From contig OZ242006.1 of assembly GCA_965204705.1 (NCBI GenBank), positions 4,154,001-4,218,000 on the forward strand: a stretch of 64,000 nucleotides of DNA. Reading direction: 5' to 3'. Under the pieces are notes generated by a model. The model worked only from the letters and a program-made list of their open reading frames with translations, did not search any database and was not told the origin of the DNA. Each line of letters opens with the position of its first letter. The stretch's first letter is position 1. Origin of the DNA: Bin5 sp965204705. GTDB lineage: Bacteria > Chloroflexota > Anaerolineae > Caldilineales > Caldilineaceae. Shown here one piece after another: positions 26,889 to 35,991 of the stretch. The position numbers and the translations under genes were made by a program.

Positions 26889-28106
26889 TCAAAACGTGGC
26901 GACAAAAGCGTCAACGCTGAGATCCGCCGGAACCTGATCGAAATAGTATCGGGTCTCCTCGCCCTGGAAGCCGGGCACCCACTGATCTTCATCAGCCTGC
27001 AGCAGATCGTCCACAACCTTGAAACGCGCCCACAGCGTGTCGGCTTCCTGCTGGCTGAAGCGGTCGGCAAGCGGCCTGCCCCACTGAAGCATCATCGGAT
27101 GGATGCCCTCGGCCCACATCTGGTCCTGCTGGGGCAGGCTGTCGAAGTTTGGACTCTTGAGGTTGTAAATTCGCTTGGCGCTCTTGCTCAAGAAGATAGT
27201 TGAGAGCAACTTGCCTCTTTCACCGCGTTCCGGGTGCAATCTGTCCAGAGCGGCCTTGTATGCCGTGCCGTCGCCGTCTACGACCGCCCGCAGCGCCGCC
27301 TCGGTCTGCTCGAACTTCTGGGTGCTTCGCCCGTTCCACCGGTGGAAGGACTCTTGCGACGCGGGAGAAAGATGCTCAAGGTAGGGCAGTTCCCTGTGCG
27401 TGGTGAACTCCGAGAAGCCGCCATGGATGGTGCGGCGCATTTTGGCGTTGTAACGGCTGCCCCAGTGGAGTAGCGGCAGAATATAGGCAACGCCGTCGCC
27501 GGCCGCAAGATGGGTCTGGACGGCGCCGGGCACAGGCGTACGAGCATCATCATTCATCGCCGCGTTTTCCTCGGCCGTGTTGAGCCGGGCATGGCTGCCG
27601 GGCACAACCCAAAGGACGTTGTCGTCGTAGAGCGGCAGATTCCACTGCACATAGCGCGGACCATTCTCCAGGATGTCGTCCGCGTACCCCTGCAGCGGCG
27701 AGGTGTGGGGCGGATAGAAGTCACGGTGCCAACCGCGATGACCGCCTGTTTCGTGGTCGCGCACCGGATTGCACATGAGCATCATCTCGGTGACCGCGGC
27801 GTCTTCCACGCCCAGCAGTCGGCTGCTGACCCCTTGCATGTTCTCATGCAGCCAGATCTCGACCGCGCCAATGGTCTGCGCATCGATCTGGCCCGCCAGC
27901 ATTCCCAGATTAAGACGCGGCTGCGCATGGGTCTCCCAGACGCCGCCGGGCGGATCGTCCGGTCCCCGCTCCCGCGCCCAGATCTCCTTCTGTCGCTCGA
28001 CGAGCAGCTCATAGGCCCGCCGCAGACCATCCAGTTCGAGCGGCGGAATGACCCCCCGCAGGATCACGAACCCTTCTTCCAGAAACTGATCGCGACTGAA
28101 TTTCAT
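26889..28106 (-). CDS. Phytanoyl-CoA dioxygenase (PhyH) family protein, long form
   Basis: The protein is 405 aa, longer than the usual 270-300. The N-terminus FLEEGFVILRGVIPPLELDGLRRAYE is typical. The triad is His/Asp in GWHRDFYPP and a distal His in LLHWGSRYNAKMRR with the 2-oxoglutarate Arg. The C-terminal 120 residues are an extension after the core and have no motif I recognise. It lies 87 bp from the second PhyH gene upstream and 92 bp from the Gfo/Idh gene downstream. Confidence 0.82.
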   Translation of the reverse strand: MKFSRDQFLEEGFVILRGVIPPLELDGLRRAYELLVERQKEIWARERGPDDPPGGVWETHAQPRLNLGMLAGQIDAQTIGAVEIWLHENMQGVSSRLLGVEDAAVTEMMLMCNPVRDHETGGHRGWHRDFYPPHTSPLQGYADDILENGPRYVQWNLPLYDDNVLWVVPGSHARLNTAEENAAMNDDARTPVPGAVQTHLAAGDGVAYILPLLHWGSRYNAKMRRTIHGGFSEFTTHRELPYLEHLSPASQESFHRWNGRSTQKFEQTEAALRAVVDGDGTAYKAALDRLHPERGERGKLLSTIFLSKSAKRIYNLKSPNFDSLPQQDQMWAEGIHPMMLQWGRPLADRFSQQEADTLWARFKVVDDLLQADEDQWVPGFQGEETRYYFDQVPADLSVDAFVATF

Positions 28107-28193
28107 GGCTGTTCCCTCTTCATCCTCTTCCCATGCACTCGATTCCCGAACCGGATCTTGTTCGCAAAGAGAACTGTCTTACCACGCGTCAGG

Positions 28194-29012
28194 CTATTTG
28201 ATAACACGGCACGTGGCGTGCAGTTTGCGTCCTCTCTCCGAAATATTGTCGAACTCGGCCTGCGTCATTTCGATCGGCACGCGCTGGTTGAACCAAGGCA
28301 GTGAGTAGCAGATCACCAGTTCCGGCCGCACGTGATCCGAGCGGTTGGGCGTACCGCGGTGAAGCGTACGCGGGTCCTGGATCCAGAGCGTTCCCTTTTT
28401 CAGATTGAGGCGGCGCCGGGAGGGGAAGTCGCCTGCTTCCAGTACGTCGTCGTACCGGTCCTCCATGGCCGGGTCGGCAAGATATTGCGTACATGGCAGA
28501 ATCTCGAAGCTGCCATTTTCCTCGCAGGTGTCAACCAGGGGGAACTTGACCCCGAAATGGGGACAGACTTCAAGTCCGACGTGAGGCGCCAATTTGGAGA
28601 TGCCGGCGTCGCGATGCCACCTCTGAAATTCGCTGCCCGGATAGGGGTTGTTCGAATGGTAGCAGGTGATGCGGTAGTCCTCAGTGCCCCAATAGCGGTC
28701 CAGGAAGTTGAGCAAAACCGGATTCTCGTAGATCTCCGGGTCGGCAAACGGCTGCTCCCAGGGGACGTAAAGCGTATAACGATTGACCACTTGCAGGCGT
28801 CCCTCGAAGACTAGGCGGTCATCGCTGCGTGCGCGCAGATTCACGCCGGCGGCCGGATCGCTGTGCGCCCGCACTTCCTCCAGGTAGGGAAGAAACGCCC
28901 CCCGAATCCGGTCGATCTTCTCCACCGGAATCAGGTCTTCAAAGAGCACATAGCCGTTGATACGAAGCTCTGCCAGCTTAAGATCGAGGTCATACTGGTT
29001 TGGCGTCGCCAA
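28194..29012 (-). CDS. Phytanoyl-CoA dioxygenase (PhyH) family protein
   Basis: The protein is 272 aa. The metal ligands are in FQRWHRDAGISKL (HxD) and TLHRGTPNRSDHVRPEL (distal His, then Arg). The start is TTG: AAGGAGG stands eight bases before TTGGCGACGCC and no ATG is better placed. Low similarity by eye to the 26889 gene argues for different substrates. Confidence 0.85.
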   Translation of the reverse strand: MATPNQYDLDLKLAELRINGYVLFEDLIPVEKIDRIRGAFLPYLEEVRAHSDPAAGVNLRARSDDRLVFEGRLQVVNRYTLYVPWEQPFADPEIYENPVLLNFLDRYWGTEDYRITCYHSNNPYPGSEFQRWHRDAGISKLAPHVGLEVCPHFGVKFPLVDTCEENGSFEILPCTQYLADPAMEDRYDDVLEAGDFPSRRRLNLKKGTLWIQDPRTLHRGTPNRSDHVRPELVICYSLPWFNQRVPIEMTQAEFDNISERGRKLHATCRVIK

Positions 29013-29105
29013 AATCAGTTCCTCCTTAGGAGCGGAGATACAGTTTCAAAAGAACCGCCAGGCTTGCCTTCGGCACGAGCAGCGTCTGCCCCAGGTCGAG
29101 AGATT

Positions 29106-29969
29106 TCAATCAACCGGCACCCGATAGGAAGTTTCTTCGATCTTTTCGTGGTCAGACGAGCGTGCTATCTCCATCGCCCGCTCGGTAACCGGCAGATAGT
29201 AGTGCGTTTCGGCGTTCATCGATATGAACCCCTCCGCATAGGCGACACCGCCGGACATGCCGAAGGCGCCGTCGCTGGTCTCGATACGCTTGCGTGCGTA
29301 TGCCCCGCCATAGCCCTGGCTGACCAGACAGTCCAGGGCTGCCAGCTTCTTGTCGACCACGTCGGTGATGTCGATAAAGACATCGTTGTAATACCCGCCC
29401 TCGGACTGCCAGACCTGCCGCGGAATCGCGGCCGCGCCGGTCCCGAAGAAGAAGATCTGGGCAGCCTTATGGGGCGGATTGCGGTCGCCGGGATCCACGC
29501 CGGACGCGAGCGACAAGGCATGAAGAACGATCTGCCCTGCGATAGCATGGGCGTTGGTCAGACCGTCGCCCTCCTTGGGGAAGTGGGTCAGGACAATGTC
29601 CGGTTTCAATTGGCGAAGGAGACGGGCCAGGCGCCTGACCGCCTCGTCGGTGACGAGAAGAACCGCGTCATCGGCGCCGAAAAAGTACACGTCTTCAACG
29701 CCCAGCAGATTGCAGGCCTCGCGGGCCTCTTCCGCTTTGACGTCGGAGCGCTCAGCCATCAGGGACTGCAGTTCATCGGCGGCCGGCACTTCACTGCGGT
29801 GATGCATCTCATCGCTGATGACCTTATCATGCACACGCGCGCCGTGCGTGAGGACGACGCAGCCAACATAGTCGCCGCGCGCCGCGTGATGGGCCATCGT
29901 CCCGCCCGACTGGTCGAAAATGTCGGCAGGATGTGCGCCGACGGACAGAATACGTAGCGACTCGGACAT
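29106..29969 (-). CDS. PIG-L family deacetylase (N-acetylglucosaminyl deacetylase type)
   Basis: The protein is 287 aa. The family removes N-acyl groups from amino sugars with a zinc centre. The first motif is usually AHPDDE; here it is SVGAHPADIFDQSGG, so one Asp has become Ala and the next acidic position is shifted. The later TH...NAHAIAG region supplies the other ligand-like His. AGGAGG precedes the ATG. Its place upstream of the PhyH genes suggests it deacylates an amino-sugar substrate. The altered motif occurs in some relatives as I recall, but activity is not certain. Confidence 0.75.
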   Translation of the reverse strand: MSESLRILSVGAHPADIFDQSGGTMAHHAARGDYVGCVVLTHGARVHDKVISDEMHHRSEVPAADELQSLMAERSDVKAEEAREACNLLGVEDVYFFGADDAVLLVTDEAVRRLARLLRQLKPDIVLTHFPKEGDGLTNAHAIAGQIVLHALSLASGVDPGDRNPPHKAAQIFFFGTGAAAIPRQVWQSEGGYYNDVFIDITDVVDKKLAALDCLVSQGYGGAYARKRIETSDGAFGMSGGVAYAEGFISMNAETHYYLPVTERAMEIARSSDHEKIEETSYRVPVD

Positions 29970-30175
29970 GGGTCATGCCTCCTGGTTGTTGTGGGCGTTC
30001 TGATACCCTTGAAGTATAGCTTACAAACCCACGAGGAGTGAGTGGACAAAAATAGGGGGTAAGTGAGATTCTTCAGGACGGCGGCGGACCTTGCCTGGGC
30101 CGATGAGTCTCGAGCGTACGAAACTTCCGCCGGCGTATCAGTCTCACATTCCAGCGGCTCAAGCTTGCCCGGAGT

Positions 30176-31702
30176 CTAGATCGGCCAGATAGCGTCCATC
30201 TCCCATGCCTCCAGCGAGTGGAGGGTTGCATTTCCGCCCAGCGCAAAGATCTGCACGCCGAGGCTGTCAGGCCGCGCCGGATAGATGCGCTTACCCAGGT
30301 AATGGCCCCCTTGTGCAAAGACCTCGACGATGCTGCGGTCGACGAAGACGCGCAGCTCGATCGGCTGGCCGTAGGCGTGCCTGACGGTACAGCGCTGCGA
30401 CTCACGGTTCTTGACCCCCTGACTGACGCTCGAGCGGGTAACGTCCAGGACCAGCAGTCTGTCAGGGCTCAAGTTTTCCTGCGGCTGCGTTGAATCATTG
30501 GGATTGACGTTGAAGCGGATCATCGTCTGTTCCGCGCCGTCGGGCGAACAGCACACTTTCAGGCCGAACTCCTCAGCGCTCTCCCAACTGAAAAGCGCCC
30601 GGAGCTCAAGCCGGTTGCCGCGCACGCCGTCAAGCGTAACCGTCGAATCGCCCGCTAGGCGGATGTCGGACAGCTTTACAGGGTTGCGGCGCAGCGCCTC
30701 CAACTCCTCCACCGGGTTCATGAGCAACTCGCCCTCTTCACCCAATGAGAGCGCCATCGGCAGGGCCATAATGCCCGACCAGCCCGATGCCCGCTGAATG
30801 TAGCCGTAACGGCCCTCGGACAGCCTGCCAAAGAGCACGCGACGGCCGTTGCCGTCCAGCAGCGTCTGGCACTCATTCAGGATGCCCGTCCTGTTGGAGA
30901 ACCCTGTCTCGCCGTATGCCTGCCTCCCGTGCCTTGTGGGCGTGAATCTCTGGTTCTCGTAAATCCCCGTATAGTATTGCGGCCCGCGACTGTGGCTGGC
31001 GAAGAGCAGGACATGCCTGTCTCCCAGAGGGAAGAAGTCGGGCACAGCACAGTCCTCGCCTGTTTCAGTCTGCTTGCCGCCTTCGTACAGAGGATGCAGG
31101 TAATCCCAGTGCACCAGATCCTTCGAACGGTACAGGAAGGCCCTGTCCGGCTCAAGGCCTTCAAATGACGCCTGGCCGGTGTTACCCGTTAGCGCGTAGT
31201 AGGTGTCGCCTTCGATCCAGGCGCAGGGAGCGCCGTCTACTACATAGTCGTCGTCAGGACCCTGCGTCGGGATGACCGGATTCGCCTCCAGTTTTTCCCA
31301 TTCGACCAGCATCTCATCCTGACTCGTGGCGAGGCAGATCCCACCCCGCACGCCATGGTAGATGATGGTCGGAACGCCGTCCATGTTGACAAAAGCCGTG
31401 CCGCTGTAGCAGCCGTCCCGGTCGTAGGGGTCTTCCGGCGCGAGCGCGATCGGCAGGTCCTGCCAGTGCACGAGATCTTCGCTGACGGCATGACCCCAAT
31501 GAATAGTTCCCGTTGCGCCGCCGTGGTAAGCGTCGTAAGGATTGTTCTGATAGAACAGGTGATACCTGCCCTTCCAGAAGATCGTGCCGTTCGGGTCGTT
31601 CAGCCAGTTATGCGGGGCCAGAAAGTGATAGGCCGGGCGGTACGGGTCGGATGCCAGTTTCAAGCGGTTCAGTTCTGCGGCATTCATGTTTGATTCGTTC
31701 AA
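30176..31702 (-). CDS. Glycoside hydrolase family 32 (beta-fructosidase/sucrose-6-phosphate hydrolase type)
   Basis: The protein is 508 aa. GH32 motifs: HNWLNDPNG (nucleophile Asp), YDRDGCYSG (RD motif, transition-state Asp) and an acidic residue in TGEDCAVPDFF at the place of the EC acid/base motif, there slightly altered. A C-terminal beta-sandwich follows (IELRVFVDRSIVEVFAQGG). There is no signal peptide, so it acts inside the cell. I chose TTG 31702, eight bases after AAAGGAG; ATG 31687 is the alternative. The inverted repeat gtttga-acgaa-tcaaac over the start could be an operator. Confidence 0.87.
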   Translation of the reverse strand: MNESNMNAAELNRLKLASDPYRPAYHFLAPHNWLNDPNGTIFWKGRYHLFYQNNPYDAYHGGATGTIHWGHAVSEDLVHWQDLPIALAPEDPYDRDGCYSGTAFVNMDGVPTIIYHGVRGGICLATSQDEMLVEWEKLEANPVIPTQGPDDDYVVDGAPCAWIEGDTYYALTGNTGQASFEGLEPDRAFLYRSKDLVHWDYLHPLYEGGKQTETGEDCAVPDFFPLGDRHVLLFASHSRGPQYYTGIYENQRFTPTRHGRQAYGETGFSNRTGILNECQTLLDGNGRRVLFGRLSEGRYGYIQRASGWSGIMALPMALSLGEEGELLMNPVEELEALRRNPVKLSDIRLAGDSTVTLDGVRGNRLELRALFSWESAEEFGLKVCCSPDGAEQTMIRFNVNPNDSTQPQENLSPDRLLVLDVTRSSVSQGVKNRESQRCTVRHAYGQPIELRVFVDRSIVEVFAQGGHYLGKRIYPARPDSLGVQIFALGGNATLHSLEAWEMDAIWPI

Positions 31703-32004
31703 ACGTGCGACTCCTTTCGCGGCTGGGGTTGCGGCAGACTTTGAAAAGAGGGTCGGTTGGCCGGTAGAGCAGAGGATAGTAAATGCAGCGAGCACCCCCG
31801 TTGGAGTGCTCGCATCGCGTATTCCCGGTTGCTCACGTTCAGGCAGACCATTACCACGGCTTCCTCGCAGAGTCTTCGTGCGGTCTCTTCGGGCGCTGTG
31901 GACATCATTTTCTCCGCGGCAGCCTCACTCTTGCAGCAATCCGAATCAGTTTCTTGGCATAGAGCTTCGGCCCAACCACAAGCCATATTTCACTTGCAAG
32001 TTGC
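31703..32004. other. Intergenic region with a hairpin
   Basis: gcgagcac (31789-31796) pairs with gtgctcgc (31807-31814), an 8-bp stem with a 10-base loop. It lies between the flavoprotein stop and the GH32 start, so it could be a leaky terminator or leader structure. No T-run follows. A 95-aa minus-strand frame crosses the region but I do not believe it is a gene. Confidence 0.4.
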
Positions 32005-33117
32005 CTACTCAAACCGGTCCGGCCGGAACTGGTCGAGAGGGTAGTCGGTCGCACCTTCGGATGCCAGATCTGCGAGGATCTTCCCCACGAGAGTCGAGAA
32101 TTTGAATCCGTGCCCTGAGAATCCGGCTGCTACCAGCACGTTCGGATTACCAGGATGCGCGCCGATGATGAAGTCCCGGTCGGGCGAGTTTGTATACATG
32201 CAGGTCCCACCTTCGACGTAGGTGAACCCGGCGTCAGGCATCATGGCTTCGAGCCATTCCTGCAGGTCATCCCGCTTGCCCAGGTCGAGCTTTCGGTCGA
32301 CCCGGCCTGGCGAGGTTTCAACGCCGAGGCTGTCATCGGCGGTCTTTACCCCCGGACCATAATCGGGAAAACCGTAGAATTTGGTGTCCATGTCGCCGAA
32401 GACCGGCAGGCGGCCGGGCTGGTAAGGGGCGCGGTTCTGCGGGCGGAAGTAAAACTCCTGCTGGCGGGTCACACGTAACGGTAGCGAAAGATCCTCAAGG
32501 AGTTCAGAGGCCCACGGGCCTGGCGAAATGATCAGCCTGTCGCAGTGAAACTGGCCGGCCGAAGTCTCCAGCAGGGGCGTTTCCTGGCTGATATCGACGC
32601 GGTGGACGCGTACCTGCTCGTGAATGGTCGCGCCGGAGCGCTGCGCCTGTTTCAGGTGCTCCAGGATACAGCGGCCCACGTTCAGAAGGCCGGCCCGGGC
32701 AGTGAAGCAGGTGACGGTATCCGGGGGAAGACGCAGCGCAGGATAGCGGTCGGCAACCTCCTGAGGCGTCGGGCGTTCAATCGGCCTGTTGAGCGACTCC
32801 ATCGCCTCGGCTGTCCGTTCGATGTCCTTGTTGCCGGGGCGGGCAAAGTAGAGCAGCCCCGTGAAGTGCATCAGCTTCTCTTCAGCGCGGGAGTCCAGCT
32901 CCTGCCATAGCGGGATGGTCGCCTCCGCGAGTTCAATGTAGCGCGGATGGGGATAGATGTCGCGGTAGATCCTCGAAAAGCCATGTGAGCTGCCGAGGGC
33001 GTGGCCGAGCTCGAACTGTTCGATTCCTTCAGCAGGCACGCCGCGGCGGGCAAGGTGATAAAGGGTAGCACTTCCCATAGCGCCCAGTCCGACGACGAGA
33101 ATTCTTGTGTTGCGCAT
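32005..33117 (-). CDS. Sarcosine oxidase-like FAD-dependent amine oxidase
   Basis: The protein is 370 aa, the usual length for monomeric sarcosine oxidase/N-methyltryptophan oxidase. The FAD loop is ILVVGLGAMGSATLYHL at the N-terminus, then SSHGFSRIYR. Near the C-terminus GGTCMYTNSPDRDFIIGAHP contains the Cys that holds FAD covalently in monomeric sarcosine oxidase. It would oxidise a secondary amine, releasing peroxide. ATG 33117 is chosen by homology; the frame runs open further upstream into copy B of the MITE. Confidence 0.87.
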   Translation of the reverse strand: MRNTRILVVGLGAMGSATLYHLARRGVPAEGIEQFELGHALGSSHGFSRIYRDIYPHPRYIELAEATIPLWQELDSRAEEKLMHFTGLLYFARPGNKDIERTAEAMESLNRPIERPTPQEVADRYPALRLPPDTVTCFTARAGLLNVGRCILEHLKQAQRSGATIHEQVRVHRVDISQETPLLETSAGQFHCDRLIISPGPWASELLEDLSLPLRVTRQQEFYFRPQNRAPYQPGRLPVFGDMDTKFYGFPDYGPGVKTADDSLGVETSPGRVDRKLDLGKRDDLQEWLEAMMPDAGFTYVEGGTCMYTNSPDRDFIIGAHPGNPNVLVAAGFSGHGFKFSTLVGKILADLASEGATDYPLDQFRPDRFE

Positions 33118-33248
33118 GGCGTTTTGTTCCGATAGATGTGGGTGAATGGGTTCCTGGTTGGGGCGCCTAAACCGGACCTGACTTCGGAAGACTGGTCTGA
33201 TTATATCGGAACCGTTAGCGTCGTTCAAGCGCCGAACAGGTAAAGACG

Positions 33249-33619
33249 TGTGCAGTCCAACATGGGGGCGAGCTTTCGTACGCCTCCGGAAAAGACTAAG
33301 CTGAAGCCAGTTCGCATCCCCGAGCAAAACAGGTGTCGTGCCCTCTGACCACTAGCCACTTACCACTGACCACTGCCGTTCTGGGCGGTCGGGCCTTCGG
33401 CCCTCCCTTGTGCGGGGGGATTCCCCCCGCAACGCCCCCCTTCAACAACATGCCTCACCCACCGGTGCGCCTTCTTCCCAGCGGTGCGCCTGTCCGGCGG
33501 TGTAACCTCCGCCGGCCAGATACGTTTCGGAGAATGACCGAATGGTGCCGGCTGTGAAGGGTTGGTCGCGCATGGCGCCCAAAACAGAGGACTCTTGGCT
33601 CAAAAAATCGTGCTGCACC
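33249..33619. mobile_element. MITE-like element, copy B
   Basis: The left end is gtgcagtcca (from 33250) and a degenerate right end is caaaaaatcgtgctgcacc (to about 33619). The interior matches copies A and C: ttcgtacgcctc, aagctgaagccagttcgc, the ACCACT-rich stretch (33348-33375), gggcc-ttc-ggccc (33391-33403) and tgcgggggga/tccccccgca (33411-33431). The third stem of A and C is missing and is replaced by unrelated sequence, so this copy is rearranged. Confidence 0.6.
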
Positions 33620-33879
33620 GGTCCCGTCCATACCTCAATCTAAGTTCCTTGTACGGGTGAAGTCACGAATAACCGAACCTGCCTGCTTCAGACAGCCGCA
33701 GTACAAAAATCTGGGATGCACGCGACAGGAATCGATCCTCTCGCACGGGCGCAGTTGTGAGGTTATGCGCCCCCTTACTCGTCACGACCTGAGGACTCGC
33801 CGGGGCTGGCAGACGTAGTCAGGTGATGGGAGCTTGGCCATAACTGGGATGGCATCGCTTGTGGGACGGTGCTTGCTGT
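33620..33879. other. Gap without a recognised gene
   Basis: I see no coding signal I trust and no clear hairpin. It lies just downstream of the BKACE gene's stop on the minus strand. Confidence 0.4.
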
Positions 33880-34824
33880 CTATTCGTTGTCAATGCCCAA
33901 CATCCGCCGCGTCTCATCTATCGTGGCGACGCCCCGACCCAGGTCGTTTGCAATGCGCGCAATCCGCTCCACCATCTGGGCATTGCTCTGCGCCAGCTCG
34001 CCGCGATGGTAGTGGATGCAGTCCTCCAGCCCGGTGCGCACATGGCCGCCGAGAAGCATCGCCATCACGTTCACGTGGAGTTCCTCCAGGCCTAGGGCGC
34101 AGGTCTGGAAGAGTGAATCTTCAGGCAAGTTGCGCACCATGTAAAGAAAACTGTCCATGCTGGTGTTAATGCCGCTATCCTGGCCGAAGACGAGCTGCAG
34201 GAAGTAGGGCTTGTCGAGTGCATCGCGCTGGATGAGATAGTCCAGAATGTCAAGATGGCCTGGATGGTAGAGGAAGACCTGGGGCTTGATGCCGCGCTCG
34301 CGCAGGCGGTGGGCGGTGCGTTCGGAGTCGTCGAAGGTGGCGAGGGTGACCTTGCTGGGTCCGCTGCCGCCGGTATAGTCTGCCCCGCCGCGGAAGGTCA
34401 TTGGCCCGGGGTTGAAGGCCATGATATCGGGGCCGGCCTCGATGGGCGCCGATTTGTAGTGGTGGGCAGTGCCGGCAAAATCGCTGCCCGCAGTGGTGAG
34501 ATCGGCGAACCCTTGCGAATTGTCCACCAGGATCTGCGGCGCCTTGGCGCGCATCAGTTCGTTAATCTCGCGATAGCGGTCCGCCTCATGCGATGCCTGG
34601 GTCGGGTCCTCGGCCTGGCGGGCGTGGATGTGGATGATGGTTGCACCGGCCGCGAAAACCTCGGCCGCGGCCTCGGCCTGCTCCTCGGCCGTAACCGGCA
34701 TAGCCGGATTCTCGCTCTTCTGATGCCCGCCCGTCACCACCGCGCTGATGATCACCGGCGGCATGCCTTCGCTAATCCGACTGACATACTCCCGTTGGTT
34801 CGTGTAATCCCAAGTTACATCCAT
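33880..34824 (-). CDS. Beta-keto acid cleavage enzyme (BKACE, DUF849 family)
   Basis: The protein is 314 aa. BKACE enzymes condense a beta-keto acid with acetyl-CoA and use zinc bound in a TIM barrel. Typical segments are MPPVIISAVVTGG, GATIIHIHARQ (zinc His pair) and GLEELHVNVMAMLLGGHVRTGLED. ATG 34824 has GAGGAG eight bases upstream. It starts 11 bp after an MDR dehydrogenase and is probably co-transcribed with it, so the dehydrogenase may make the beta-keto acid it cleaves. Confidence 0.87.
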   Translation of the reverse strand: MDVTWDYTNQREYVSRISEGMPPVIISAVVTGGHQKSENPAMPVTAEEQAEAAAEVFAAGATIIHIHARQAEDPTQASHEADRYREINELMRAKAPQILVDNSQGFADLTTAGSDFAGTAHHYKSAPIEAGPDIMAFNPGPMTFRGGADYTGGSGPSKVTLATFDDSERTAHRLRERGIKPQVFLYHPGHLDILDYLIQRDALDKPYFLQLVFGQDSGINTSMDSFLYMVRNLPEDSLFQTCALGLEELHVNVMAMLLGGHVRTGLEDCIHYHRGELAQSNAQMVERIARIANDLGRGVATIDETRRMLGIDNE

Positions 34825-34835
34825 ATAGACGCTCC

Positions 34836-35924
34836 TCAGTTCGGAACTATTACGCCCTTGATAAAGCCGTCCAGCTCGATTTCACCTCCGGCCGCACGCA
34901 CCGCCCTTTCCGCCTCCTCCAGCCGAAAACGGTGCGTAACCATCTTCTCTATTGGATAGCGCTGCGATTCAACAACCTTTATCGCAGCCTGCACGGCAGG
35001 CGTATCGTGCGTATTAACACCCTGCACGCGCAGCTCCTTGATCGGGATCTTGCTGGGAACAATGGCGACCTCCTGCTCGCCGGTGTTCGACCCGACGACG
35101 ACAACGCCCATCGGCCGCGCCAGGTCCAGCGCCAGCGGAAAAGAAGCCGTGGCTCCGGTCAGGTCCACGACCAGATCGGCAAGTACGCCGTCGGTGAGCT
35201 CAAGCACGGCTTCGACCGGATCTTCATGCTCGAGATTGATGGTATGCGTTGCGCCGAACTGCCGGGACAGCTCGAAACGGTGTTCATCCTGCGTCAGTCC
35301 GAGAACGATGATCTTCGACGCGCCGGCCTCGTTTGCCGCCAGGATCGCGGCCAGGCCTTGCCCGCCCGGCCCGATTACAACCACGTTATCGCCGATCGCA
35401 GCGCCGCCCTTCGTGCGCACCCAGCGCAGCCCGTTGCCGATGTTGGCGCATGTCATCGCCGCAGCCTCGGCAGGCACATCCTCGGCAATGCGGTGCACGC
35501 GCGAATTGGGCGCCAGATACATGTACTGGCTGTATGCCCCCCACAGATGCGGCGGCACGCTGGACGGCGTCGTCCCGCCATAGCCCTGATGCTCTTTACA
35601 GAAGCGGTACTCGCCCAGCAGACACCAGCGGCAGTGCCCGCAGCCGAAGAGATGCTCGACAATGACGCGGTCGCCGGCCTCGACCCCCCAGCGTGCCGCG
35701 GCCCGGCTCCCGAGGCGCTCGATGTGCCCGACGAGCTCATGTCCCATGATGAGCGGAAATCGCTTTGGATCGGTCCAGCTGTAGATGCGGGGATCGCTGC
35801 CGCAGACGCCGCACATCTCGACTCTCAGCAGGCCGTCGTCCTCACAAATGGCCGGGAGGTCGAAGGCCTGGATCTCCATCGTCCGTGTGCTTACCACGAC
35901 GGCCGCGTTTACTTTCCTCGCCAC
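34836..35924 (-). CDS. Zinc-dependent alcohol dehydrogenase (MDR family)
   Basis: The protein is 362 aa. Catalytic-zinc Cys in MCGVCGSDPRIY and GHELVGH; the structural-zinc loop has all four Cys (GCGHCRWCLLGEYRFC). The NAD loop is VVIGPGGQGLAAILAA. It resembles threonine/sorbitol-type dehydrogenases. I prefer GTG 35924 (behind an AGGGGG run) over ATG 35954, since VARKVNAAVVV reads like a natural N-terminus. Confidence 0.87.
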   Translation of the reverse strand: MARKVNAAVVVSTRTMEIQAFDLPAICEDDGLLRVEMCGVCGSDPRIYSWTDPKRFPLIMGHELVGHIERLGSRAAARWGVEAGDRVIVEHLFGCGHCRWCLLGEYRFCKEHQGYGGTTPSSVPPHLWGAYSQYMYLAPNSRVHRIAEDVPAEAAAMTCANIGNGLRWVRTKGGAAIGDNVVVIGPGGQGLAAILAANEAGASKIIVLGLTQDEHRFELSRQFGATHTINLEHEDPVEAVLELTDGVLADLVVDLTGATASFPLALDLARPMGVVVVGSNTGEQEVAIVPSKIPIKELRVQGVNTHDTPAVQAAIKVVESQRYPIEKMVTHRFRLEEAERAVRAAGGEIELDGFIKGVIVPN

Positions 35925-35991
35925 GTCAGGCCCCCTATCGCCGGGAAAGAACATCCCGTGTGGATATACGTTACGCGAGACTTGAACAAAC

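Noticed and set aside
31699..31986. Minus-strand 95-aa frame upstream of GH32
   Set aside because: Shares the GH32 leader, no ribosome site, no recognisable family.
33436..33645. Minus-strand frame reading VLGAMRDQPFTAGTIRSFSETYL
   Set aside because: It lies within MITE copy B, has no start or ribosome site and no family match I could name; GC-rich non-coding DNA often gives such frames.
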